Below, piece after piece: positions 38,301 to 48,484 of a stretch of 64,000 bases of DNA. Source of the DNA: Branchiostoma lanceolatum (lineage: Eukaryota > Chordata > Leptocardii > Amphioxiformes > Branchiostomatidae); NCBI RefSeq assembly GCF_035083965.1, contig NC_089728.1, positions 20,602,955 to 20,666,954 of the forward strand. The letters run 5' to 3'. Each line of letters opens with the position of its first letter. Position 1 is the stretch's first letter. Made by a program: the position numbers and the translations under genes. The notes below the pieces were generated by a model, which ran no database searches, was not told the origin of the DNA, and saw only the letters and a program-made list of their open reading frames with translations.

Positions 38301-38781
38301 TTAAGCTGCCATAACGAAATCAGTAAGCTAGGTGTGTTAAACTTAATCTGAATAATACTAGTATCACATACATTGCGAAAATCAAACAATATTCTACATA
38401 AATATTTCCATTGCTTCAAAAATGGGCCTTAGACATGGTCAATATGGCAATTTGCGACGTGGCCTCCCTATTTATGCAACGTAAAGCGTAATCCATAAAT
38501 TGCTAGTAAAGCGTAGGCTGATTTAAAAATGGTCCAATCCACAAGCGAGCGCCTCTCATTTTCATGTCCGCGTGTCACGCCCATGTCAGAGTTGACGCAC
38601 AATAAGCTCCAGAGCGACCAGACAGGTTCTACTTCATTTCATGCAGAAGTAATACCGTGGCGGATCACGACTAAGATATCTCTAACATCGTCGTCCGATT
38701 TGTGCCTCACAGGTGGGAATACATTTACCGTACAAATTCTAGATCTTTGAGGAATGTTTGCATTGCAACATAGAAATTTAC

Positions 38782-38801
38782 ATATATATATATATATATA
38801 A
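38782..38801. repeat. (TA)10 microsatellite
   Basis: Uninterrupted AT/TA dinucleotide run. Confidence 0.9.
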
Positions 38802-39344
38802 GTTGCGAAAAAGTTGTTCCGAAAGTTTTTTATTCGGGTGGAAAAATACATATACGTGTCGAGGTGGGGTAGGAATGAGGTGGGGGTAATTGGTTTGGTA
38901 GGTAATGGACGTGATCAGATTATCAATTACAGTCCCTGTCAGTGCCGCAAAAAATAAGTGTCTGTTACAAGAGCGCACGTCAGGATACCATGTTGTCATT
39001 GGAAGAGCCATGACATTGTGCAATGAGACCGTATTTCCTTCAAATACGTTGGAGTTGAGTTAGGAGAACTTCAATTTATGTGATAGCACAGGTCCCTCAT
39101 TAACGTCACATTATTATTTCTTAATACACGAAAATAGAAATTTCCACCATAAAAGTTCTTCATTCATAAGCAAGCTGTGGTGTTTATCGGGCTCATATGT
39201 GGCCTCCCATGTCAGATGTGACGTGAAAGTTCGTAGTTCAATAGTGCTACGTATTATAAGTTAACAAACAAGTTAGACTCCATTTGGTACAGAAGTCATT
39301 GCGTGTGACCTCACGCTGATCTCGACTTCGTCATTATCACTCAT

Positions 39345-39732
39345 GCGTTTAATCACCCCGACCAATTACATCTGACCGAACAACCTCGCCAGTGAGATGG
39401 TGGAAGGTTTCAGCTTCTAAAAGATGTTTTCAGATTGACAATTTTGCCACTTTGGAAGTGATTGAATCCACCCGCGATTTAACGTTTAGAGAAAGAAACT
39501 TTTTTTTTTTAAACGTTAAATCACGGGCGGTTTCAATCACGTCCAAAGTGGCAAAATTGTCAATCTGAAAACATCTTTTGGAAGCTGAAACCTTCCACCA
39601 TCTCACTGGCGAGGTTGTGTGGTCAGATGTAGTCGTTAGCGCAAGTTAGAAAGCGATTTGTCGGGTCATGGCTGATAGGAATCTGAGTTTCAATGCGTTT
39701 CACGTGGTTTGATTGGTCGGGGTGTTTAATGC
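39345..39732. mobile_element. 388-bp fold-back element
   Basis: Inner arms of about 130 bp (39364-39499 and 39510-39640) are nearly perfect inverted copies with a spacer of about 10 bp. The outermost blocks GTTTAATCACCCCGACCAAT (39347) and GATTGGTCGGGGTGTTTAAT (39711) are also inverted, separated from the inner arm on the right by about 70 bp of unique sequence. A CGCGATTTAACGTTTAGAG block recurs at 33458. Confidence 0.75.
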
Positions 39733-40426
39733 AAAGAACTAGATTAAGGTGATTTTCAAGTCATCTCCAAGAGCTAGATATCACCAGCTTCGACGCAAGC
39801 TAAGAGTTCAACCGCTACGTGTGTGAGTTTTGACTCAGAATTTAGAGTAGGGCGTGGAGAGGCTTACTGAATTTAGCGTCATATGTAGCTCCGGAATTTA
39901 GCGTCGAGCGTTCTCGAAACGCCCCCAGGCAGGCCTATTAATGCAGGCCCCTCTCAGGGAGGTGTCCGCAAAAGTAGGTATTCAACATAACATGAATAGT
40001 TTTGACGCAGAACTAGATAGTTGAATCTTGTGTTAAGTCTTGAAGCCTGTTGGGAAGCCTCATGATTTAACGTAATTCATAATCAGCTCTGAGAATTTAA
40101 TGTAATTCGAAATCGGCGGCGAAAATGTTGCGTAATTCGTAATCAATACTCCTTCATGCCTTCTATTACTTACCAGTGGAAAAAAAGAGAAACGGTAATG
40201 TAAAGCGTGTAGTTGCGCTTGTTCAGATTATGCTTTGACTAGCAGCGATATGGTTCCTTGGTAATAGATAACCGTATCGTTAGTACATTCCCAGACTTAC
40301 GTGATGGACACGTTTGGGCCACCTCTAGTGCGTACCAATGGTAACACATTAGTGCCAGAGTGGTGCAATGAGACGACGACCGCGTAATACTTTCAATTGG
40401 CCCAGCCGTACAGGGTTTAGCACATT
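39733..40426. other. Intergenic, nothing firm
   Basis: Short repeated GTAATTCGTAATC-like phrases around 40070-40145, otherwise nothing recognised. Confidence 0.4.
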
Positions 40427-41188
40427 AAATCACTAGTAAAGGGAATTAAAAAATATCTTACTAGTGATTTTATAAGTGAGAGGCATGCTAGCTCATTAAG
40501 TCACTAGTAAGGGATTTAATCATTCCTTTACTGTTAATTTTATGAGTTAGAGGCATGCTAGCTCATTAAATCACAAGTAAGGGATTTAGTTATTCATTTA
40601 CCTGTGATTTTAAGAGTTAGAGGCATGCTAGCTTACTAAATCACTAGTAAAGGGATTTAATTATTCCTTTACTAGTGATTTTATGAGTTAGAGGCATGCT
40701 AGCTCATTAGATCACTAGTAAGGGAATTAAAAAAAAACATCTCTTACTAGTGATTTTATGAGTTAGAGGCAAGCTAGCTCCTTAAGTCAACAAGGGATAT
40801 AATTATTCCTTCACTAGTGATTTTATGAGTTAGATGCATGCTAGCTCGAAGCTCATTAAATCACTAGTAAGGGATTCAGTTATTCCTTTACTAGTGATTT
40901 TATGAGTAAGAGGCAAGCTAGCTCATTAAGTCAACAAGGGATATAATTATTCCTTTACTAGTGATTTTATAAGTTAGAGGCATGCTAGCTCATTAAATCA
41001 CTAGTAAGGGATTATTTAAATCTCTTACTAGTGATTTTATGAGTTAGAGGAATGCTAGCTCATTAAATCACAAAGTAAGGGATTTAATTATTCATTTACT
41101 TGTGATTTTATGAGTTAGAGGCATGCTAGCTCATTATATCACTAGTAAGGGAATTAAAAACTCTCCTACTACTGATTTTATGAGTTAG
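40427..41188. repeat. ~70-bp palindromic satellite, left part
   Basis: About eleven tandem units of roughly 70 bp. Each contains GAGTTAGAGGCATGCTAGCT followed by a hairpin (AAATCACTAGTAAGG...CCTTTACTAGTGATTT). Loop sequences differ between units. The array is interrupted at 41188 by a transposon and resumes at 44299. Confidence 0.9.
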
Positions 41189-42651
41189 CACTGCACGAAA
41201 TGGCCACGTATCCTGACGGATCCGACGTATCTGGAATCGGGCCACATGGCATTTCCGAGCGAATCCGGACAAATCCCAGTTCACTGATCGGATACCGAGG
41301 TGCCCGCAGATCCGACAAATTCCGACGTCGTATTCCTCCGGATCCGTGATGCGCCTCGGATACCCGAAGATATTTGCACGGATCTCTCGGGGTTTTTTTT
41401 AATATTTGGAATGTCGGTAATTGCTTCGGATCCTGACAAATAAATGCACACTGCACGGCATGATCTCATTTCCTGACGAATCCAGCAGATCCGGAATCGC
41501 ACATCATAGCAGACACGGAACGTTTCCGATTGGATCCGATGCACCTCAGATCCGACAATTCCGGCGCCGTATACGTCTGGATCCTTCATACGTTTCGGGT
41601 ACAGATACGAAACGTTTCCGAGCAAATTCGGACAAATACCAGGAACACCTCAGATCCAGCAATTCCGATGCCGTATACGTCTGGATACGTTTCGGGTACA
41701 GATACAATATCTACTCGGGTCTTTCATTTTTTAATGTATTTGCCAATATGTTAGAAGTTCAGATTATTTGCAAGTCATGAGCTGTCTCGGATCCTGACGT
41801 ATACGGAACACGGATTCGTGTCGGATATCCAAATTACCCACAAGACACTTCTGGGCGCGACAAACGTTAACGGTTTCTTTCGGTTAACAGCACAGACAAG
41901 AACGGCGTTTCATCACCTTCTGTGCTTAAAATGGCATCGCCAGAGTCTACCATGGTCGGCCAGTGATTTTTGAGTGGCTTGAGAGTCGAAGGGAATTCGG
42001 TGTAAACTCAAACGCACGGAATTGCGACGTTGTCTTCTTCGTGCATGCAATATTCGTCGCCCCCCTCCCCCCATGTAAAGCTGGTAGGGAGTTGATTCAT
42101 CATATAGAGGGAATGCCCTATGGTAAGTACAAATTGAAAAATTCCTGTTTCTAACTAGTTTTAACGTCAGTTATCCTCCTATTGTGGCTTGACATATCAT
42201 CGCATTCGCATGACCATAAGAATTCTCCAGCCGACCTGCCCTTTTACGGCGTTAGGATCTAGGACATTTAAAATTTCAATTTGTTCATTCTTGCCAATGG
42301 TCAGCAGACATGTGTGTCTGGTTAACGTTTCAGATACAAAATAGCAAGCAGTTGAGGGAAAGATAATTAAAGATATGGAAGGGAAGAAAATGTCATAAGT
42401 ATTTGTCCCACAAAGATCCCACAGTTTGTGGATAGTGAACTAGAACTTATAAGGAGGCAGTACTGTGCTTCAGTGATTATTACATTCAGTTATAACTGTG
42501 CATGTTTGATCAATATCATATTCAAGTTAAAGATGTAAGTGTTGCGAAGTCAATTCAACGATGCCCAGATTCATTTTTTTTACACATGTGAGTATGTGAT
42601 ATGTTTAATATCTGTCATTGTTTCCCTTTATATATATAAATATATATCCAG

Positions 42652-43157
42652 TACAGCATCGGCAGATACTTCCTTCACAAATGCAGCAAATATTGTGAGG
42701 ACCTTGGCTGGGAACAAAGCAATCAACTGTCAGATGCTCAGCTGCTGAGTACCTCAGGCTCCTTCGGTACGTCCATCATCGGTACACTTCAATGTTAGCT
42801 GAGACAGGCATGATTGATATCCATTGTCCCGTGTTTTTTGTTAGCTGCTGTGATGAAACGAAGCCCATGTCAAAATCATGTCACATGTTCCTTAAGTACG
42901 TGAATTGATATTTATTCATCATTTGGTTTTATCATATAGGAACTGGTTCATCACAAGATGGACTCCAAGCTGAGTCCAACATGCAGATACAGAAGAAATC
43001 AGCCTTGCCTGTACCTTACCAAGAGTGCATGGAAGAAGTGAACTCAGATGTAGTCAGAGAATGGGGAGAGGACGATTATACACATGCAGTTCCACGGCAT
43101 ATGCTACTTACGTTTAAAATGTGGCGTGTCATCATAGGAGTTTTTCAGACAGTATAA
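42652..43157 (+). CDS. Unknown two-exon coding region carried by the CACTG element (partial)
   Basis: Not a recognised family. Exon A 42652-42766 (acceptor after ATCCAG, donor GGTACGTCC) and exon B 42940-43157 (acceptor CATATAG, stop TAA 43155-43157) join in phase 1 into an open frame of 110 codons. The joined product contains KCSKYCEDLGWEQS, an acidic middle with EECME-like and REWGEDDYTHAV segments, and a hydrophobic end. The 5' end is missing: the upstream open segment 41930-42122, whose frame includes RVYHGRPVIFEWLESRR and which ends in a consensus donor, is in phase 1 and does not join exon A directly, so another exon or acceptor is needed. It could be a captured host gene, a transposon accessory protein, or a chance frame. 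Confidence 0.4.
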
Positions 43158-43625
43158 TGTTACTTTCTATTTTCAACCTCTGTATTTGAAATAGTTGTAT
43201 CTGATGTGTTTTAGACAAAGAGCTGGCCACAAATAAGGCTTTTTTTACTTTAGTGGAATATTTAGAACATGTAGATCATTTTGGTCAAGGGCACTATACA
43301 GTAGTAAATATTACCACAATGTTGTGATGGTGTTAATTGTAATACATTTCATAATTTTTCAGAACATTGTGCTTGCACAACCCCAATTTACCGACATTAA
43401 CCTGCATATGTAGTGGTGCTTTGAGTATGTGGATGTCCCTCAGCCTATCTTAAACTAAATGGATTATTTAGCCACATAGTGCTTCCGTATTGTATTGTAT
43501 TTGATAGTTTTTGAACTTAGAAATACATTATGTTGAAATATGAAATAATGTTACATACAGGCTTTCCCAAACTTCTTGTCATTGAAAATGATGTTTTGTG
43601 TATAGTTAAATTAGGAATGCAAGCA

Positions 43626-44285
43626 TTTAGTCGGATCCGTTACGGATTCGTTGTTGGGTCCACCTGTATCCGTCAGTATTCACCATTTTCTTCATGATAC
43701 AGAAAAATCCCTGTACGTATCCGTCAGGATCTGTGGCATTTCCGTACAGTTTACGGCTCCGTATTCGTCGAAAATACCTTATTTCGGATTCCTCCGGAAA
43801 TATTCCAAATCCCGGTGCGCATTTAGTCGGATCCGTTAGGTTGGATCCGCCTGTATCCGTCAGTATCCGCCAAAAATACAGAAAAATCCCTGTACGTATC
43901 CGTCAGGATCTGTGGCATTTCCGTACAGTGTACGGCTCCGTATTCGTCGAAAATCCCTTACTTTCGGATTCTTCAGGAAATATTCCATATACCGGTGCGA
44001 AAATAGTCGGATACGTTACACGAATCCGCATGTATCCGTCAGTATCCGCCAAAAATACAGAAAAATTCCTGTTCGTATCCGTCAGGATCGGTGGCATTTC
44101 CGTACAGTGTACGGCTCCGTATTCGTCGAAAATCCCTTACTTTCGGATTATTCAGGAAATATTCCATATACCGGTGCGGAAATAGTCGGATACGTTACAC
44201 GAATCCGCATGTATCCGTCAGTATCCGTCAGTATCCGACAAAAATACAGAAAAATACCGGTACGTATACGCCGGGAAACGAGGCC
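43626..44285. repeat. Subterminal ~180-bp tandem repeats of the CACTG element
   Basis: Four units start at TAGTCGGATCCGTTA or TAGTCGGATACGTTA near 43629, 43826, 44004 and 44184. They are rich in GTATCCGTCAG/GGATCC-type motifs that recur on the left side (41205-41720) mostly in the opposite orientation. Confidence 0.8.
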
Positions 44286-44298
44286 ATTTCGTGCAGTG

Positions 44299-44715
44299 TA
44301 GAGGCATGCTAGCTCATTAAATCATCAAGTAATGGCATGTTTTACTAAGTAATAGTTAGATCATGGCCTCCGCCTCTCTGTGTGAAAATAGGGATTTAAA
44401 TGATCTCTTACTAGTGATTCTTTGAGTTAGAGGTATGCTAGCTCATTAAATCAATAGTAAGGGAATTAAAACATCTCTTGCTAGTGATTTAATGAGTTAG
44501 ATACATGCTAGCTCATTTAATCACTAGTAAGGGATTTAATTATTCCTTTACTATTGATTTTATGAGTTAGAGGCATGCTAGCTCATTAAATCACTAGTAA
44601 GGATTTATTCTACATTTACTAGTGATTTTATGAGTTAGAGGCATGCAAGCTCATTAAATCACTCGTAAGAGAATGAAATAATTTCTTACTAGTGATTTAA
44701 TGAGTGTTACTCGTA
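44299..44715. repeat. ~70-bp palindromic satellite, right part
   Basis: About five further units of the same satellite as 40427-41188, with one unit containing an unrelated stretch (44325-44395). Confidence 0.85.
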
Positions 44716-44889
44716 CAAAAAAATAAGTAATAGTTAGATCATGGCCTCAGCCTCCGTCCTCATTTGCATAGTTGATATCTATTAACATTTATCTCTTCCT
44801 CAGATACATATGTCGCATGTTTGACTATGCTGATAAGGAAGGTTAATAACCTAAGTTTATGCACATAATTGTCATTTACATTCAAAACT

Positions 44890-45060
44890 TATGTGTACAT
44901 ATTCATTTCTTGTTTCGTCGAAAAGTCGTATTTTGACAATAATGATGGTAGCGCTAAGTAGAGGGTTACTGCGTAGCTAGACGACCCGGCACCTGAATAT
45001 ACAACCTGTGCCAAGCAGATACATAAGTCACACAGCTATCATACACATAAGGAAAATAAC
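44890..45060. repeat. Dispersed repeat, copy 1
   Basis: Matches 60866-61010 in the same orientation: ACATATTCATTTCTTGTTT, TTTTGACAATAATGATGGTAGCGCT and the CAAGCAG-x-ACA...CACAGCT blocks. Family unknown; one copy lies within the sequence that replaces missing P450 exons. Confidence 0.65.
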
Positions 45061-45847
45061 TTCATAAAACACTAAAAATTTGGGTCTTTAAGTGTTTGTT
45101 GAGAAGAAAACCGACCAAAGAAAAACAACGTTAACATTGCTGTCGTCTTACGACGTTGTTTTCCCGCCATTTTTTTGGGCCGAGACGGTGGCGGAACGAT
45201 TCAACGCACAGTTTTGTTACGCTCTAACATTTGATTGGTACCGTCTATGAAAAGGAAACTGAATACAGAGATGGCGAAGATATTTCCCAATAAGTAGACG
45301 GAGTATTGTTGATGTAAGCGGTGTCATTTTTTCGTAATGATTTCGTAAGTCGGGCCGCATTCAATACGTGCGTCGGGCCGCGTAGTAGCCTATTTCCCGT
45401 GGAAACATGAGCTGGGATGCGCTAGATATAGCCCTTCTCACATGACGTGAGAAGTGCACACAGTCAAAATTTTCCGGTCAAAAGAAAGCTAGAATATAGC
45501 AGACTTCAAGCCTTATTTACATTTCCCTAACTTCATCACCAACTTCCGAAGAGAGCAAAATTACCAAAGCGTAATAAGTTAGGCACACTATCTGGCGTAG
45601 CACTAAATCAGAAGGTATATTCGTGAAAATATCTCACAGCGTCTTCCGCATGTAACATTTCTTGTCCAAGTATGGTTCAAATTTCATTCATTAAAACATG
45701 ACCATTCTCTGGCATCCAGCAATGGAGCGCCGTGAGTTCCAGCGCGTAAAAAAACGTCCTATGTTTGGGCACCCCCCGTTACAATAAATTGAAAACATTT
45801 GTAAATTATGACAATAACAACCCTCTTGGTGACTTGGAATGGACTCT
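45061..45847. other. Intergenic, nothing firm
   Basis: A segment 45808-45845 is shared with 27635-27670. Otherwise nothing recognised. Confidence 0.4.
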
Positions 45848-46043
45848 AACATAACATAACATAACATAACATAACATAAAATTACAAAACATAACATAAC
45901 ATAACATAACATAACATAACATAACATAACATAACATAACATAGCATGGCATAGCATAGCATAATATAGCATAGCATAGCATAGCATAGCATAGCATAGC
46001 ATAGCATAGCATAACATACCATAACATAACATAACATAACATG
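45848..46043. repeat. Pentanucleotide microsatellite (ACATA/GCATA)n
   Basis: About 39 units of a 5-bp motif; a middle block has switched from ACATA to GCATA, showing internal variant spread. A 14-base poly-G run follows at about 46079. Confidence 0.9.
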
Positions 46044-46089
46044 ATTAGTTTCTTGAGTGGACTCTCTTAGCTTGGACTGGGGGGGGGGG

Positions 46090-46985
46090 GGGTAAAAGTG
46101 CCCGCGCCAACTTTGACATTGTATTACTGCCGAACGACATATGCTAGTCCATATGCTAGGACTACAAAACTTGGTGACTTTTCCTAAAATTTAGTTGGCA
46201 ACAAAATTATGATAAAAGTATAAGTTTATCATTTTTCGTGTTGCCATGGCAACGGGTTTCTGAAGGGCATTTAATGCAAAAATCACTGATTTTTTTAAAA
46301 CAATGGTATTTCTTAGGTTTTCTTTTCCTAACCACACTAGTATTCCGACATGTATAGCATCATATGTATTTAGTTGTAACTTTCATGATTTGATATTCAT
46401 AATTTATGCTAATTTGATGACGTAATCGGTCAAAATCCAAGATGGCGGACCATTACACTATTTTAGGTAATTGTTGTTCAGGCCCGTCTTAGCGCAGAAC
46501 CTACGGGGCTGGCTGGACCCTCTCTGGCTGACTGGACCTTCTCTGGCTAGCATATACGATTTTCGCGCCCCGTGTAGATCTGCTTGGAGATTATATTTTA
46601 GGTATCAACAGGCTTTTTCGCCTTCAAAATTGTTACTACGTGGCATTTTCTTTACCAGAAATATTTCGATTAACGTTTCTAGTCTATTTTTTGTGTTTTT
46701 TGGGGTCATAAGTGGAAAAATAGTATTTTTGAAAATTTTAAAATGGCCGATCCAAGATGGCGGATCCTGAGGGGTCGCTAACTACACGTGACGTCATTTA
46801 ATGACGTCATTTTGACGTCAACGTAATTACTATTTACGAAATATGTCTTGGTATAACTTAAAATCAACAATACATACTATTTTGTTTAATACATTTAGAT
46901 ACTACGGGAATTCCCTATTTAGCCAATAAAATCATATCAATGACGTCATAATTACGTCATATTACGTCATAACGTCACCAAAATT
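46090..46985. mobile_element. Second copy of the piggyBac-type element core
   Basis: Shares the ordered blocks of 54110-54880, including AAAGTGCCCGCGCCAACTTTGACAT, TTAGTTGGCAACAA, GTTGCCATGGCAACGGGTTTCTGA, CCAAGATGGCGGA and the ATGACGTCATAATTACGT region. The ACCCTCATCCGACC termini are absent, so either the ends are lost or another element shares this core. It also contains ~75 bp (46485-46560) that the other copy lacks. Confidence 0.7.
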
Positions 46986-47582
46986 CTAGGACTTATAAAA
47001 CTTCCTGGATAGGGTTTATGTAACCCAAGCACTTGAGTGGCGCACAATAAGCCTTGTTTTGTGGTGAGAGGATTCAAATGGAACAAAAAAACTTGAAAGC
47101 TTGTTTATGCCTTTAATCTTAAAGACAAGTGCGATACTATACTAATATACTACATAGTACTTTCGCTAGTTCCACTTTTCTAACCAGTTAGGTCCGGCAT
47201 TATGAATACAGATAAGTTAACACATGATGCACCCCCCCCCCCCCCCCCCCCCGTTGCTGAACTCTCTCACCGTGCTTGAAGATCAGCGACAACGTCAGTT
47301 TTTTAAATCTAATCTGTTTCAGTTTCAGTTTAACTGATAACAACTTGCATGGAATGTAACAAATTTACAAAGTCACATCAAATATTGGTCAGGTTTGATT
47401 GCCTATAATGTAATTGTGAGTATATCAAGTGACTATATGCTAAGCCAGAAATGGATAAAACCTTGAAAATCGATATCTTCACAACATTATTAAGAATTTA
47501 TCTTCATTTCTCTTACCCCAGGACCTAACGCTTTCCCGGTGTTTTGAGGCCTTTGAAGCACAGCTATCTGTATCTTGCAAGA
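46986..47582. other. Upstream flank of SELENBP1
   Basis: Contains a poly-C run (47231-47252). No clear TATA box or CpG island was seen, so the promoter is not located. Confidence 0.4.
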
Positions 47583-48446
47583 ATGTTGAAAAATCAGGGC
47601 CAGCATGAAACGCCCGCAGGCAACGAACGTAAAGGTATTTATTTATTGAAAGTCTAGTTTTTTATTATCTTCGCCGATAGAGGATTATGTTTACGGTTGT
47701 GCCAGCTGTGGGCTGGATCTGTATGTATGTCAAGAGCATTAAGTCCAGAAACCTTTAATTGATCTTCATTATTTTGGTAGCTATGTCGCGGTTGTGCGAA
47801 CAAAGGTCAAGTTCGAAAATCGTTTACCTTGCGTTTTTCAACAGTACTGCAACGGACTTTGCCTGTGTGTGTGTTTGTTTGTATGTATGTAGGCAAAAAA
47901 AAAAGTGACGGAAATGTCAATGGATCTTCCTAATTCTGGGTAAGTAAGTAGCGGTTGTGCAAACAAAGGTCAAGTTTGAAAATCGTTCACCTGGCGTTTT
48001 CCAACAGTACTGCAGCGAATTTTGCATGTTCGTGTGTTTCTATGTAGGCAAAAAATGTGACGAAAACGTTGATAGCTGCGGGCCCGGGTACCACACCCCG
48101 CTGGACGCCATGAAGGCCCCACGGGAGCAGATTGTCTACCTTCCCTGTATCTACCGCAACACTGGTGAGTAAAATAAGTCTTATGCGAATCTTCATATTT
48201 CAAAATATATTGATATTATGTACATAGCCCATTTTAATGAAACTCGGTAAGTTGTTTTTGTTATACCTATCGTGTCACTTTTTTCAGGTATAGACAGGCC
48301 GGACTATGTCGCTACCGTGGATGTGGATCCCAAGTCACCAACATACAGCAAGGTACGGAATTATGGACGCATAGTCTACCCCAGCTAAATATCTGCACTT
48401 GCACTAACAGTGCCACTCGTGTGCATACACACTGGCACGCATACGT

Positions 48447-48484
<38 letters not shown>

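Larger units (their letters stand above)
41189..44298. mobile_element. CACTG-ended (CACTA/EnSpm-like) DNA transposon
   Basis: Begins CACTGCACGAAATGGCC and ends with its exact reverse complement (17 bp), flanked by a direct TAG on both sides (41186-41188 and 44299-44301) that restores the satellite unit GAGTTAGAGGC when the insert is removed. CACT-R ends, a 3-bp target duplication and long subterminal repeats are hallmarks of CACTA/EnSpm transposons. A second CACTGCACGG...CTGACGAATCC end-like copy occurs internally at 41449. No transposase domain was seen; two spliced coding-like exons lie inside (42652-43157), and an open stretch 41930-42122 ends in a GTAAGT donor. Confidence 0.8.

Noticed and set aside
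43651..44312. Several 60-160 codon frames with SVSIRQ/VRIRQ repeats
   Set aside because: Translations of the subterminal repeats of the CACTG transposon.
45691..46042. Long frames of MLCYAML-type repeats
   Set aside because: Translation of the pentanucleotide microsatellite.
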